From Actinomycetota bacterium (GTDB lineage: Bacteria > Actinomycetota > Actinomycetes > S36-B12 > UBA5976): a stretch of 40,020 bases of DNA. The notes below the pieces were generated by a model. It did no database searches. It was not told the DNA's origin and saw nothing but the letters and a program-made list of their open reading frames with translations. Every line of letters begins with the position of its first letter. The first letter of the stretch is position 1. Shown here piece after piece: positions 17,041 to 26,043 of the stretch. Where the stretch lies: contig RFTJ01000012.1 in the NCBI GenBank assembly GCA_009923495.1, forward strand, positions 1 to 40,020. Reading direction: 5' to 3'. The translations under genes were made by a program, and so were the position numbers.

Positions 17041-17086
17041 ATCCAACCCGCTAAACTTGAAAAAGTTAAATTTTAGGAGTCTGGTC

Positions 17087-18196
17087 GTGTCTGCCCCAAA
17101 TAAGTCCTTCGACCCGGTTGAGGTCAGCACTTTGGCGCCAGAATATCTCGACGAACAAGTAGCGATCGCACTCTCGGCAATTGCCAACGCTGCCAATCTA
17201 GATGAGTTAAAGGCGGTTCGGCTAGCACATGCTGGAGACCGGTCACCACTGGCACTTGCTAACCGCGAAATCGGCGCACTACCTCCAGCAGCCAAGGCTG
17301 AAGCCGGAAAGCGCATGGGTCAGGCCCGCACTGAGGTGAATCAAGCACTGGAAGTTCGGTCAGCTGAGCTAGAGGCTGAGCGAGACGCTCTAATTTTGCT
17401 AACTGAGCGAGTAGATGTCACGGCCGCTGCTCAATCATCCGTGCGTGGCGCACGTCACCCGCTAACTACGATTCAAGAACAAATCGCCGACATCTTTATT
17501 GCGCTTGGTTATGAGATGGCCGAAGGTCCTGAAATTGAAGCTGAGTGGTTTAATTTCGACGCCTTAAATATTCCAGCTGACCATCCAGCTCGAACTATGC
17601 AGGACACATTTTTTATTGAAAATGAAGAGTCTGGCTTAGTTTTACGCACTCACACTTCACCTGTGCAAATTCGGACAATGCTAAATAAGCAGCCTCCGAT
17701 TTATGTCGTTTGTCCTGGTCGAGTTTTTCGCACTGACGAGTTAGATGCGACGCACTCGCCAGTCTTTCACCAAGTCGAAGCTTTGGTCGTGGATAAAGGC
17801 ATTACTATGGCCGACCTGAAAGGCACACTTAATCATTTTGCTAGTGCAATGTTTGGCCAAGGACTCGTGACTAGACTTCGTCCATCATTTTTCCCATTCA
17901 CCGAGCCATCCGCAGAAGTCGATCTTCAGTGCTTTGCCTGCCGTGGTGCATCAGTAGACAATCCAAGTGCGCCATGTCGTACTTGCCGCAGCGAGGGCTG
18001 GATCGAGTGGGGTGGCTGCGGAATGGTGAACCCCAAAGTCCTTATCGCATGCGGAATTGACCCCAATGAATTCACGGGATTTGCATTCGGCATGGGACTC
18101 GAGCGCACATTGATGTTCCGGCACGGCATAACTGATTTGCGCGATATGTATGAGGGCGATGTGCGTTTCACTCGGGCATTTGGGCTAGGTGGGTAA
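17087..18196 (+). CDS. pheS: Phenylalanyl-tRNA synthetase alpha subunit
   Basis: Catalytic subunit of the (alpha-beta)2 enzyme that charges tRNAPhe. The start is the GTG at 17087, seven bases after AGGAG at 17075-17079; the frame is open back to 17003, but that part overlaps the previous gene and matches nothing. The 369-residue protein has an N-terminal coiled-coil arm for tRNA (to about 110), then class II motifs: IFIALGYEMAEGPEIE, the motif 2 VFRTDELDATHSPVFHQVE, and motif 3 GFAFGMGLERTLMF. A Cys-rich insert (Cys282, 285, 297, 300) lies before WGGCGMVNP; the same insert is found in Streptomyces PheS. It shares one base with pheT. Confidence 0.97.
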   Translation: MSAPNKSFDPVEVSTLAPEYLDEQVAIALSAIANAANLDELKAVRLAHAGDRSPLALANREIGALPPAAKAEAGKRMGQARTEVNQALEVRSAELEAERDALILLTERVDVTAAAQSSVRGARHPLTTIQEQIADIFIALGYEMAEGPEIEAEWFNFDALNIPADHPARTMQDTFFIENEESGLVLRTHTSPVQIRTMLNKQPPIYVVCPGRVFRTDELDATHSPVFHQVEALVVDKGITMADLKGTLNHFASAMFGQGLVTRLRPSFFPFTEPSAEVDLQCFACRGASVDNPSAPCRTCRSEGWIEWGGCGMVNPKVLIACGIDPNEFTGFAFGMGLERTLMFRHGITDLRDMYEGDVRFTRAFGLGG

Positions 18197-20688
18197 TGCG
18201 CATTCCAGTTTCCTGGCTCAGAGAATTTGCCCCATTGCCCGAAGATATATCCGGTCGTGAATTGGCAAGCCTACTTCTTTCTGTTGGCTTTGAAGTTGAA
18301 GGGGTAGAGACGGTTGGTGATGTTCGTGGCCAACTAGTAGTGGGCCGAGTGCAATCAATTGAAGAACTTACCGAATTTAAGAAGCCTATTCGGTGGTGCC
18401 AGGTTGAAGTAGGTTCAGCAAATGGCGCTCAGGATACGCCTGGGGTCCGGGGCATAGTTTGTGGCGCCCGCAATTTTGAAGTCGGCGATCTTGTCGTGGT
18501 CGCGCTACCAGGAACCACCCTTCCAGGTGATTTCACCATTGCAACTCGCGAAACCTATGGACATATTTCGGATGGAATGCTGTGCAGTGTCCGTGAGCTC
18601 GGATTAGGGGATGACCATTCGGGAATCATTGTCCTTCCTGCCGACAGAGCCGAAGTAGGCGACGATGCCTTCCCAATCCTTGGCCTAGGTGAAGAGGTAC
18701 TAGAAGTTGCCGTAACTCCAGATCGCGGATACGCCTTAAGTATCAGAGGTATGGCTCGCGAAGCAGCGATAGCCGCAGGTGTTCAATACTCAGACCCCGC
18801 AAATGCATTGCCTGAATTGGCGCTCGCATCTGGAATCGCAGTTGAAGCAGCAAGTGCAGATTTGCAGGCCTGCGATTTATTAGTGCTGCGAACTTTAGAA
18901 AACTTTGATCCCAAAGCACCTACTCCTGATTTTATGAAAGCAAGGTTGGCGGCCGTTGGCGTTCGGTCCATTTCGTTGGCTGTAGATGTGACCAACTATG
19001 TGATGTTCGAGTTAGGTCAGCCGCTACATGCCTTTGACGCAGACAAAATCTCGGGAACAATCCACGCTCGTCGCGCTAAGCCTGACGAGCTGCTCGAAAC
19101 TCTCGATCATGTCAAGAGAAAATTGTCGCCCGATGACTTAGTTATCGCAGACGATTCGGGTGCACTCTCATTGGCGGGTACCATGGGCGGGTCTGCAACT
19201 GAAATCACTGACTCCACTACTCGAATCGTCATTGAAGCAGCGCACTTCGACGCCACGGTTGTGGCCAGAATGAGTCGACGCCATAAACTTTCAAGCGAGT
19301 CATCGCGCCGCTTTGAGCGCGGTGTTGATCGAATGATTCCGCCCGTTGCAAGCGCTCGGGCCGCACAATTACTAATAGAGCATGGTGGAGCAACGTATGC
19401 CGGAACATCTGCTATCGAATCTGCTCCTGACGCTACAGTTATCGATTTTGACCCAACTTTGACAGACACCATTTCGGGCCACACCTATGACCTAGAAAAA
19501 TCAAGACGGATTCTGGAAGCCTTAGGTTGCAGTGTTTCGGATAGTGCACACGCCTGGAAGATACGACCTCCATCTTGGCGACCGGACTTGGCTCAAGCTA
19601 TTGATCTTGTCGAAGAGATTGTTCGCATCGATGGGTATGACAAGGTTCCTGCCACTTTGCCAACTGCTCCAGTCGGACCAGGGCTAAGCGCTGAACAGAA
19701 AGTGCGTAGGCGTATTGGTTCATTCCTAGCCGGTCGTGGCCTAGTTGAAGTGCAAAATTATCCGTTTACCGCAGAGAGCGATTTACAGAATCTGGGCATC
19801 ACCAGTGACGACTTGAGGTACAAAGCAGTTAGATTAGCAAACCCACTTTCAGACGAGCAGCCTTTACTTCGAACCACTTTGCTGCCGGGCCTAGTAGGCG
19901 CGGTAAACCGCAACATCTCGCGGGGATTTTCAGATGTCCCACTTTTTGAAATCGCAAGCGTTAGTTTTTCGGCGGGATCTGCACCGCCAGCTAATAAAGT
20001 GCCAACCACTTCGCGCCCAAGTGACAAAGATCTTGATTATTTAGCGAGCTTAGTTCCGGTACAGAAGCGCCATTTAGGCATCATGATCGCCGGATCTATG
20101 CACAGTGCTGGTTGGTGGGGCAGTGCTGACCAAGCCACTTGGCGTGACGCCATTGACCTAGTTGTAGCACTTGGTGCTGAACTTGGACTGACCCTTGATG
20201 TGAAACCGGCAGATTCCGCTCCGTGGCACCCAGGTCGCTGCGGACAAATTTTCCTTAGTGAGCAATCTCTCGGTTTTGCCGGTGAGTTAGCCCCAAGAGT
20301 AACCGCTGAGCTAGGTCTGCCAGAGCGGACTGTATCTGCGGAAGTCGATCTGGATACATTAATTGCTTCAGCAAATGTAACTCCTAAAGCGCCGAAGGTT
20401 TGGACCTTCCCGGTTGCCAAAGAGGACATCGCCTTGATCGTTGACGAATCTGTTGCAGTTGCCGATTTGATGTCTTGTATCTCGCAGTCAGCTGGAGATT
20501 TGCTTGAAGAAGTAAGACTTTTCGACATTTATCAAGGTTCTCCCATTCCAGAGGGTAAGAAATCTCTGGCATTTTCCTTAAGATTTCGTGCGCCTGACCG
20601 CACTTTATCTGCCGAAGAAGTTGCTAAATCAAGAATGGCAGCGGTCGAAGCGGCAAACACTCAATTTCAAGCAACCCTTCGTGGCTAG
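18196..20688 (+). CDS. pheT: Phenylalanyl-tRNA synthetase beta subunit
   Basis: Beta subunit, 830 residues, providing tRNA binding and the B3/B4 editing site that hydrolyses Tyr-tRNAPhe. In order: the tRNA-binding OB fold (about 40-155, with CGARNFEVGDLVVVALPG), the B3/B4 region (VTNYVMFELGQPLHAFD and SSRRFERGVD), the B5 domain (about 425-495, with WRPDLAQAIDLVEEIVRIDGYD), a synthetase-like core, and the C-terminal anticodon-binding FDX-ACB domain (about 740-830, starting FPVAKEDIALIVDE). The ATG at 18196 overlaps the pheS TAA by one base. A hairpin 17 bases past the stop probably ends transcription. Confidence 0.97.
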   Translation: MRIPVSWLREFAPLPEDISGRELASLLLSVGFEVEGVETVGDVRGQLVVGRVQSIEELTEFKKPIRWCQVEVGSANGAQDTPGVRGIVCGARNFEVGDLVVVALPGTTLPGDFTIATRETYGHISDGMLCSVRELGLGDDHSGIIVLPADRAEVGDDAFPILGLGEEVLEVAVTPDRGYALSIRGMAREAAIAAGVQYSDPANALPELALASGIAVEAASADLQACDLLVLRTLENFDPKAPTPDFMKARLAAVGVRSISLAVDVTNYVMFELGQPLHAFDADKISGTIHARRAKPDELLETLDHVKRKLSPDDLVIADDSGALSLAGTMGGSATEITDSTTRIVIEAAHFDATVVARMSRRHKLSSESSRRFERGVDRMIPPVASARAAQLLIEHGGATYAGTSAIESAPDATVIDFDPTLTDTISGHTYDLEKSRRILEALGCSVSDSAHAWKIRPPSWRPDLAQAIDLVEEIVRIDGYDKVPATLPTAPVGPGLSAEQKVRRRIGSFLAGRGLVEVQNYPFTAESDLQNLGITSDDLRYKAVRLANPLSDEQPLLRTTLLPGLVGAVNRNISRGFSDVPLFEIASVSFSAGSAPPANKVPTTSRPSDKDLDYLASLVPVQKRHLGIMIAGSMHSAGWWGSADQATWRDAIDLVVALGAELGLTLDVKPADSAPWHPGRCGQIFLSEQSLGFAGELAPRVTAELGLPERTVSAEVDLDTLIASANVTPKAPKVWTFPVAKEDIALIVDESVAVADLMSCISQSAGDLLEEVRLFDIYQGSPIPEGKKSLAFSLRFRAPDRTLSAEEVAKSRMAAVEAANTQFQATLRG

Positions 20689-20705
20689 TCGATTCGGGCC
20701 CAGAA

Positions 20706-20728
20706 ATTGCCCTGATTTTAAGGGCGAT
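20706..20728 (+). terminator. Hairpin after pheT
   Basis: ATTGCCCT at 20706-20713 pairs with AGGGCGAT at 20721-20728 (eight pairs including one T-G) around a seven-base loop. No T-run follows, as is common for actinobacterial terminators. It lies 17 bases past the pheT stop, in the 108-base gap that marks the left edge of the glycan island. Confidence 0.5.
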
Positions 20729-20796
20729 GGCTGGAGTACGATTGGGAAGTAGGCACAAGTGGCGGGTTTCTTTAAGGTGATTGGGGTGGTGATGCG

Positions 20797-22995
20797 TTGA
20801 GCACAATAGTTGCAAAATTCATCTCACGCCAAAACCGGCCAGGCTTCCGCTACGACATAGCTGGCCTGCGGGCAATCGCGGTATTAATGGTGGTACTTTG
20901 CCACTTCGAAATCCCTGGTTTCACAGGCGGCTTCATCGGCCCTGACATTTTCTTCGTCCTGTCAGGCTACTTAATCACCGGAATTTTGTACCGAGAGTTT
21001 TCGGCATCCAAATCCGAGGTGTTTATGCCTGGTCGGATCTCAATGTCTAAGTTCTATCTCAAACGTGTTCGCAGGATCTTGCCTGCTGCTTTTTTTGTGC
21101 TCATTGCGGTAAACATCTATGCGCTTGCTAGGCTCAACACCCTACAGTTTGAGCAGATAAAAGCAGATTCCATCTGGACAGTATTCTTTGCCGCAAACAT
21201 TAATTTCATGCATCAAGCCACTGATTATTTTGCCCAGACTCAAGATGCCTCGCCACTCCAGCACTACTGGTCGCTTGCAGTTGAGGAGCAGTTTTATTTG
21301 ATCTGGCCAATGTTCTTCTTGTTCGTATCGAACATTCGTGGTCGGGTCTCACCAAAAACTAATCGCGTCTCGAGCATTCCTCGAACGAATCTGTTTTTTG
21401 CTCTCGCGATAGCCGCTTCGGCAATCTGGTTGATCGTCGACTTCAGTCGAAATCCGAGTGTTGCATATTTCTCGACATTTGGGCGTGTCTGGGAGTTAGC
21501 ACTTGGTGGGGTATTGAGTTTGGTGCGACCTCAAGTCCTGCGTGAGAAACTGGGAGACTCCTTCTTGCCACTTCGCTGGGCGGCACTCGCGGTGTTACTG
21601 GCCTCGATGGCGCTAGTTACGCCAAATAACTTTGGCATCACGCTATTTGTCCCAGCTCTGGCAACCGGGTTTTTACTGCTATCGGGAGCAGACCAGGACC
21701 AGCCAGATGCGGTAAATAGATTTCTCTCTTTCCCAATATTTGTTGGCATTGGTGCAATCTCATATTCGCTTTACCTCTGGCATTGGCCACTAGTAGTTTT
21801 TGGCAAGCAATTGGGCTATCTAGACTCGTTGGGTCAACGATTTTTGGGAATCCTGGTTGCCCTGGCGATAAGTACGATTACGTACTTCCTGATTGAGAAA
21901 CCTGCACTTCGCATACCGTTGTATGAGAGTAAGCGCAAGCAAATGAGGGCGGCGCTTCGGCCACATGTACAGCAGTCGCCATGGCGCACTGGAACTATTT
22001 CTTTTATTTTGGTGGCCGCCCTGGCTTATGCACTCTATCCGCCAGCAAAAGCTGATGACAGCGGCTGGGCCCCACCGCCTTCGGCAATACAGTTCGATCC
22101 AAATCCAAACCCAAGCACTTTGCTTGATGACACGAACGCTGATTCGTCAGCTATTTCTCAGTGGCGTCAATTAGTTGCGAAGTCCTTGTCGCTTACTGAG
22201 CTTCCAAGTGATTTGGACCCAGATTTAAAGACCATGACCAAAATTGCGAGCACCGGAGGATTTGGCCCCTGCCAAGGCAAGAGCAATGATCCCGTCACGC
22301 TTTCATTTGTTTGTGAGTCAAGCGCAGCAGAGCCCAAGACTGCTCGAACGGCAATCATTCTCGGCGACAGCCATGCCCGTACTTTGTGGCCAGCTATTTT
22401 GCGAAGCCTGAATACTGATAAGTGGAACATAAAACTTTTAGCGATGCCTGGTTGTCCGGTTCCGGTACTTAAACCCAGAAAGCTTAATGAATTCAATGTT
22501 CGCTGTGCCGAACACAGAGAGAAGACACTTCGATATCTTGAATCTGCTAAGCCAGATCTAGTATTTCTCAATGATGCAGTAGATGCCTTTCCTACAACTG
22601 GTGAATACCGAACCGCATATTTAAAAGTTATGCCTCGAATTACCGCAGCAAGCAAGTATGTTTTCATAATCGCAAAGACACCCAAATTTCCAAATCTAAA
22701 AGAGTGTTTGGATACTAAAGGCTCGCTAGAAAAATGCAAGCCAATCAAGTACTCGTTGGGCCCATTAGGCAAGGTACAACAAGAGATAGTCAATCGATTT
22801 AGGACTGGCTTCTGGGATGCTAGCGAGGCGCTTTGTACTCCAACAGGCGTCTCGATCCTATGTCCTGCCATTATTGGAAAATCTCCAGCAACGGCAGACG
22901 GAGGACACCTCATCCCTAGTGTCAGCGAAAGTATCGCGCCATTTCTCAGAAGGTCGCTGGATAAGCAAGGAGTTTTAGATCTGGCTGATCAGTAA
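20797..22995 (+). CDS. OafA-type acyltransferase: AT3 membrane domain fused to an SGNH domain
   Basis: Membrane O-acyltransferase expected to acetylate a surface glycan. Residues about 15-415 are the acyltransferase-3 domain with about ten or eleven membrane segments. It has the family R-x10-H motif (Arg25, His36), IGPDIFFVLSGYLITG, RVRRILPA and HYWSLAVEEQFYLIWP. A proline-rich linker leads to an extracytoplasmic SGNH domain with GDSH (Ser525, His526) and a D-x2-H (Asp701, His704) that complete the hydrolase-like triad. This fusion is well known from Salmonella OafA. The start is a TTG at 20797 with a weak GGTGG site; its TTGA overlaps the stop of a seven-codon frame, so coupling is possible. 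It stands alone on this strand, with an ABC exporter converging on it 70 bases later. Confidence 0.9.
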   Translation: MSTIVAKFISRQNRPGFRYDIAGLRAIAVLMVVLCHFEIPGFTGGFIGPDIFFVLSGYLITGILYREFSASKSEVFMPGRISMSKFYLKRVRRILPAAFFVLIAVNIYALARLNTLQFEQIKADSIWTVFFAANINFMHQATDYFAQTQDASPLQHYWSLAVEEQFYLIWPMFFLFVSNIRGRVSPKTNRVSSIPRTNLFFALAIAASAIWLIVDFSRNPSVAYFSTFGRVWELALGGVLSLVRPQVLREKLGDSFLPLRWAALAVLLASMALVTPNNFGITLFVPALATGFLLLSGADQDQPDAVNRFLSFPIFVGIGAISYSLYLWHWPLVVFGKQLGYLDSLGQRFLGILVALAISTITYFLIEKPALRIPLYESKRKQMRAALRPHVQQSPWRTGTISFILVAALAYALYPPAKADDSGWAPPPSAIQFDPNPNPSTLLDDTNADSSAISQWRQLVAKSLSLTELPSDLDPDLKTMTKIASTGGFGPCQGKSNDPVTLSFVCESSAAEPKTARTAIILGDSHARTLWPAILRSLNTDKWNIKLLAMPGCPVPVLKPRKLNEFNVRCAEHREKTLRYLESAKPDLVFLNDAVDAFPTTGEYRTAYLKVMPRITAASKYVFIIAKTPKFPNLKECLDTKGSLEKCKPIKYSLGPLGKVQQEIVNRFRTGFWDASEALCTPTGVSILCPAIIGKSPATADGGHLIPSVSESIAPFLRRSLDKQGVLDLADQ

Positions 22996-23065
22996 AAAGT
23001 CTGCTGTTGCGCCGGGATAGAACAAACGGAATACAGATCCTCTGCTCAGTGCCATGCCGTTAAAT

Positions 23066-24898
23066 CTAAAGACCTAAGAGTTTGGCCTGTTGATCAAATT
23101 CAGGTACGGCTTGTCTGACTTCCTGGAAAGTACCGGTGGCAAGGACCCTTCCAGAATCTAGATAGATAACTTGATCTGCATCCATTACAGTTGCCAAGCG
23201 ATGAGCAATCGTTACTCGAGTGACATTACTTCCCATCTCAGATATGGCCTGGCTAACCGCTGACTCGGTCTCAGAGTCCAAAGCACTGGTGGCTTCGTCA
23301 AGAACAAGTAATTTCGGATCCGTGTACAGAGCACGAGCTAGGCCTAACCGCTGGCGCTGGCCACCACTGAATCGTAGCCCGCGTTCGCCAACCTCGGTAT
23401 CAAGTCCTTCGCGAGAATTTCTGAGCAACTCAGCAAGTCGAACCTGCTCTAAAACCGCCCATACCTTGGCGTCGTCTATCTCACCAGGCTTTAGGCCGAT
23501 GGCCACATTTTCCCGAACCGATGCTGCATTCAAAGAAACTGTTTGTGGGACGAAACCAATTTGCCCGGGCCATACTTGTACAGCTTGGCGCGGCGGCATT
23601 CCACTAATGCAGAGCACTCCACTAATTGGGTCACTTACTCCAAGGATTAAGTCAACCAATGTTGATTTACCTGAGCCAGTAGGTCCGACTATTGCAACAA
23701 AGCTACCGACCGGAATTTCTAAACTCACACTGTCGATAATTAAATCGCTGTCCGACCCATACTTGAAAGAAAGATTTTCTATTCTAATTTCTGGGACAAA
23801 CTTTTCAGTCTCTCGAATTTTCTTAAAGTCCAAATCAGGTTGAAAATCCTTTTGTCGCAGTTCGCGATCTTTCATAATTGCCAGAAGTTCTGTGGAATAT
23901 CGGGCGGCGGAGCTGGCTGCCCTAATTGAAGTAGCTGATCCCTGAATTCTGATTAGTGACGGAAACATTCTAGATGCTGCGGACATGAACAAAACCAATG
24001 TGGAGATTGCCTTGGTTGGAGTTTGGGTGCTGAATTCGAATACCGTAAGTAGGCCAGCGCCGGTGATAAGCGCTGCTTCGAGGGCATATTTCGGAATGTA
24101 ATTGATTAACTGCAAAGTGGATTGCGCGGCTGCGCCACTGCGCCTAATGTGGCTAAATTTATCGACATAATATTCAACGTGATTCCCGACGAATACCTCT
24201 CGAAATGATCCGACGAGTTCGACCACAGCGCTAGCCCCGGCAATGTCGGCTGCGTATCGACGCTTTGCCGCTCGACTTGACTTGCGACCAAGCCATTTTT
24301 GCATGAAATAGACCACAATCATGAAATAAATCAGTGTGAAAATAGTTATTCCAGGTGCAATGATCAGCAGCGTGATACTGAGCATCACCAGCAACGATGC
24401 CTCCGCTACTAAAACCACCCAAGCGCCTAATGTGTCAGAGATTGTGGCGCTAATTCCCGAGCCAAGGGCAAACGCGGTGCGCTGACTAGTTGCCCACTGC
24501 ACTTCCTTAAGGCTCTGATTAAAGTGTTTACGAGTTAGTTCACCGGAGATTTCCGCGCTTCGACTAGTTAGAAACCGTAAGATTTTGCGCAGCAGAAGTG
24601 GTGCGATGATACTGCGACCCATAAATAGAATGATCGCAATCACGCCAAGAATGGCCAGAAGTTTATTGGCTTGAACGCTCTCAAAACCCAATTTCGCCAG
24701 AACTGATTCCACAGATTTGGGCACGCCATTTCCTTCTGTGGTGGAGCTCGCTATGTAGGTGATTGCGCCAATTAAAAGCACTCCAGCCGTGTCGAGAAGC
24801 GAGATGCAGACTTGGGCCGCCATGCCAAGGTAGAGGCGCCTGTGGTCGCGAGGTTTTAGTAGCTCTAAGGCCCGTTTTAGCGCGGCAATTATCGGCAT
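23066..24898 (-). CDS. ABC exporter with fused membrane and ATPase domains (PglK/MsbA-like)
   Basis: Type IV ABC transporter half-molecule of 610 residues, which would act as a dimer. The N-terminal 330 residues contain about six membrane helices (for example YLGMAAQVCISLLDTAGVLL and LLAILGVIAIILFMGRSI). The ATPase domain has Walker A GPTGSGKS with Lys411, signature FSGGQRQRLGLARAL, Walker B LLVLDEATSALD (near residue 534) and the switch His in IAHRLATV. Given its glycan neighbours it is most likely a lipid-linked oligosaccharide flippase like PglK; lipid export is the alternative. I prefer the ATG at 24898 over an in-frame upstream start at 24946, because it lies six bases after TATGAT, fitting a leaderless message, and because 24946 lies inside the divergent gene. 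Confidence 0.88.
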   Translation of the reverse strand: MPIIAALKRALELLKPRDHRRLYLGMAAQVCISLLDTAGVLLIGAITYIASSTTEGNGVPKSVESVLAKLGFESVQANKLLAILGVIAIILFMGRSIIAPLLLRKILRFLTSRSAEISGELTRKHFNQSLKEVQWATSQRTAFALGSGISATISDTLGAWVVLVAEASLLVMLSITLLIIAPGITIFTLIYFMIVVYFMQKWLGRKSSRAAKRRYAADIAGASAVVELVGSFREVFVGNHVEYYVDKFSHIRRSGAAAQSTLQLINYIPKYALEAALITGAGLLTVFEFSTQTPTKAISTLVLFMSAASRMFPSLIRIQGSATSIRAASSAARYSTELLAIMKDRELRQKDFQPDLDFKKIRETEKFVPEIRIENLSFKYGSDSDLIIDSVSLEIPVGSFVAIVGPTGSGKSTLVDLILGVSDPISGVLCISGMPPRQAVQVWPGQIGFVPQTVSLNAASVRENVAIGLKPGEIDDAKVWAVLEQVRLAELLRNSREGLDTEVGERGLRFSGGQRQRLGLARALYTDPKLLVLDEATSALDSETESAVSQAISEMGSNVTRVTIAHRLATVMDADQVIYLDSGRVLATGTFQEVRQAVPEFDQQAKLLGL

Positions 24899-24933
24899 GT
24901 CCCAATCATACCTGCTTGCCCTAGTCTTAACTT
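24899..24933. promoter_or_regulatory. 35-bp divergent promoter for two leaderless genes
   Basis: On the minus strand TATGAT (plus-strand 24905-24910) is followed by six bases and the ATG of the ABC gene at 24898. On the plus strand TAGTCT (24922-24927) is followed by six bases and the GTG of the glycosyltransferase at 24934. The two predicted start sites are 36 bases apart and neither gene has a Shine-Dalgarno. Each -35 region would fall on the other gene's start site, so two polymerases could not occupy the region together. Confidence 0.6.
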
Positions 24934-26043
24934 GTGGCCAAGTCAACGACCAGTCGGAAAAAAGTAATCCACTATGTCTGGATCAACAATCAACATGTGG
25001 TCTCTCTGGTCGCAGGCATCTCTAGCTCTGGCATCGCAACCAAAAAGAGTGAACCCAAACTTTCAAAAATTGCCCTGCTCGTACTTCTTTCACCAATCGC
25101 TCCGCTTTATTATCGGTTACTTGGTTATCGAATCATGCACATACATTGGGTCTCTGGTCAGTTCCGGCCGCCAAGACCAAAAGGCGCGTTAGCCGACAAA
25201 TTCTTTTATTTATGGCATAACTTATTTTTCTTTGGATTAAAAATTTCCGGACTCTACCTTGTCTGGACGGCGCACAATTTTCTACCACACGACAAAGTTT
25301 TTCCAGATGACATTGCTGCCAGAAAACTGCTGGCTAGAAACTGCGATTGCGTTATCGCATTGAATGAGGAAAATTTCTCAGCAATCCAAAACTCATTTGC
25401 ACCTAAAAAGCTGGTTCTGATTTCTGCTGCTGAACCGTCCCTTGTCCCAACAAAGGATTATGACACTGTTCGAAGTGAGCTCCAAATTATTGATGGCCAA
25501 CTGAATTTTTCAGCGCTTGGCCATGTGAGGCCATACAAGGGCCCCGACATTTTTCTCAAAGCGGTTTCATTACTACAAAGTGAAAACGTGTTCACTTTGG
25601 CAGGATCGGCATCCGAAGGACCTTTTAAGACTGAAATTCTCGCGTTGTCAGATTTGGTGAGAGCACAACATAAGTTGAACCTAAATCTCAACTTTCTCAG
25701 TGACGATGAGTTGGCAAACTTGTTGCTCGCAACAGATTTTCTAGTTTGTCCTTTCAGGCAAATATCGAATTCCGGATTTGTTAATCTAGCCATGCAAATG
25801 GGGGTGCCGCTGATCTTGCCTAATTTGCCAAGCTTGACTTGGGTGCCACGCGATGCTGCCGTCTGGTTTGACGCAGAGCTAGGTCATGAGGGACTCGCAG
25901 CTGCCATTAGCCAGGCTGAGATACTTTCCAAAGCGGCTCGTGAGCACATGAGTCAGGCTGGAAAGGACTTTATGCAAGGCAAGACTTGGGATGATTACAT
26001 TGCGGCCCATGTAGGGCTTTATCAAGAGTTGCTTAGTCGGTAA
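24934..26043 (+). CDS. Glycosyltransferase, GT-B fold
   Basis: A 369-residue putative cytoplasmic or membrane-associated sugar transferase. The N-terminal half has a hydrophobic stretch near residues 45-60 (ALLVLLSPIAPLYYRLLG), IMHIHWVSG, and VWTAHNFLPHD, a segment typical of GT4-like enzymes. The C-terminal half has ALGHVRPYKGPDIFLKAV, the nucleotide-sugar side of the cleft, and LLATDFLVCPFRQISNSGFVNLAMQMGVPLIL, corresponding to the acceptor/donor loop. Donor and acceptor cannot be deduced. The GTG at 24934 has no ribosome site and fits a leaderless message. Its last 11 bases overlap the 3' end of the pyruvyl transferase gene on the other strand. Confidence 0.83.
   Translation: MAKSTTSRKKVIHYVWINNQHVVSLVAGISSSGIATKKSEPKLSKIALLVLLSPIAPLYYRLLGYRIMHIHWVSGQFRPPRPKGALADKFFYLWHNLFFFGLKISGLYLVWTAHNFLPHDKVFPDDIAARKLLARNCDCVIALNEENFSAIQNSFAPKKLVLISAAEPSLVPTKDYDTVRSELQIIDGQLNFSALGHVRPYKGPDIFLKAVSLLQSENVFTLAGSASEGPFKTEILALSDLVRAQHKLNLNLNFLSDDELANLLLATDFLVCPFRQISNSGFVNLAMQMGVPLILPNLPSLTWVPRDAAVWFDAELGHEGLAAAISQAEILSKAAREHMSQAGKDFMQGKTWDDYIAAHVGLYQELLSR

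Noticed and set aside
22167-22913. 248-residue minus-strand frame inside the acyltransferase gene
   Set aside because: Antisense to the SGNH domain, whose GDSH and DGGH motifs prove the plus-strand reading.
23220-23843. 207-residue plus-strand frame opposite the ABC ATPase domain
   Set aside because: Covers the complement of Walker A, signature and Walker B; composition is that of a shadow frame.
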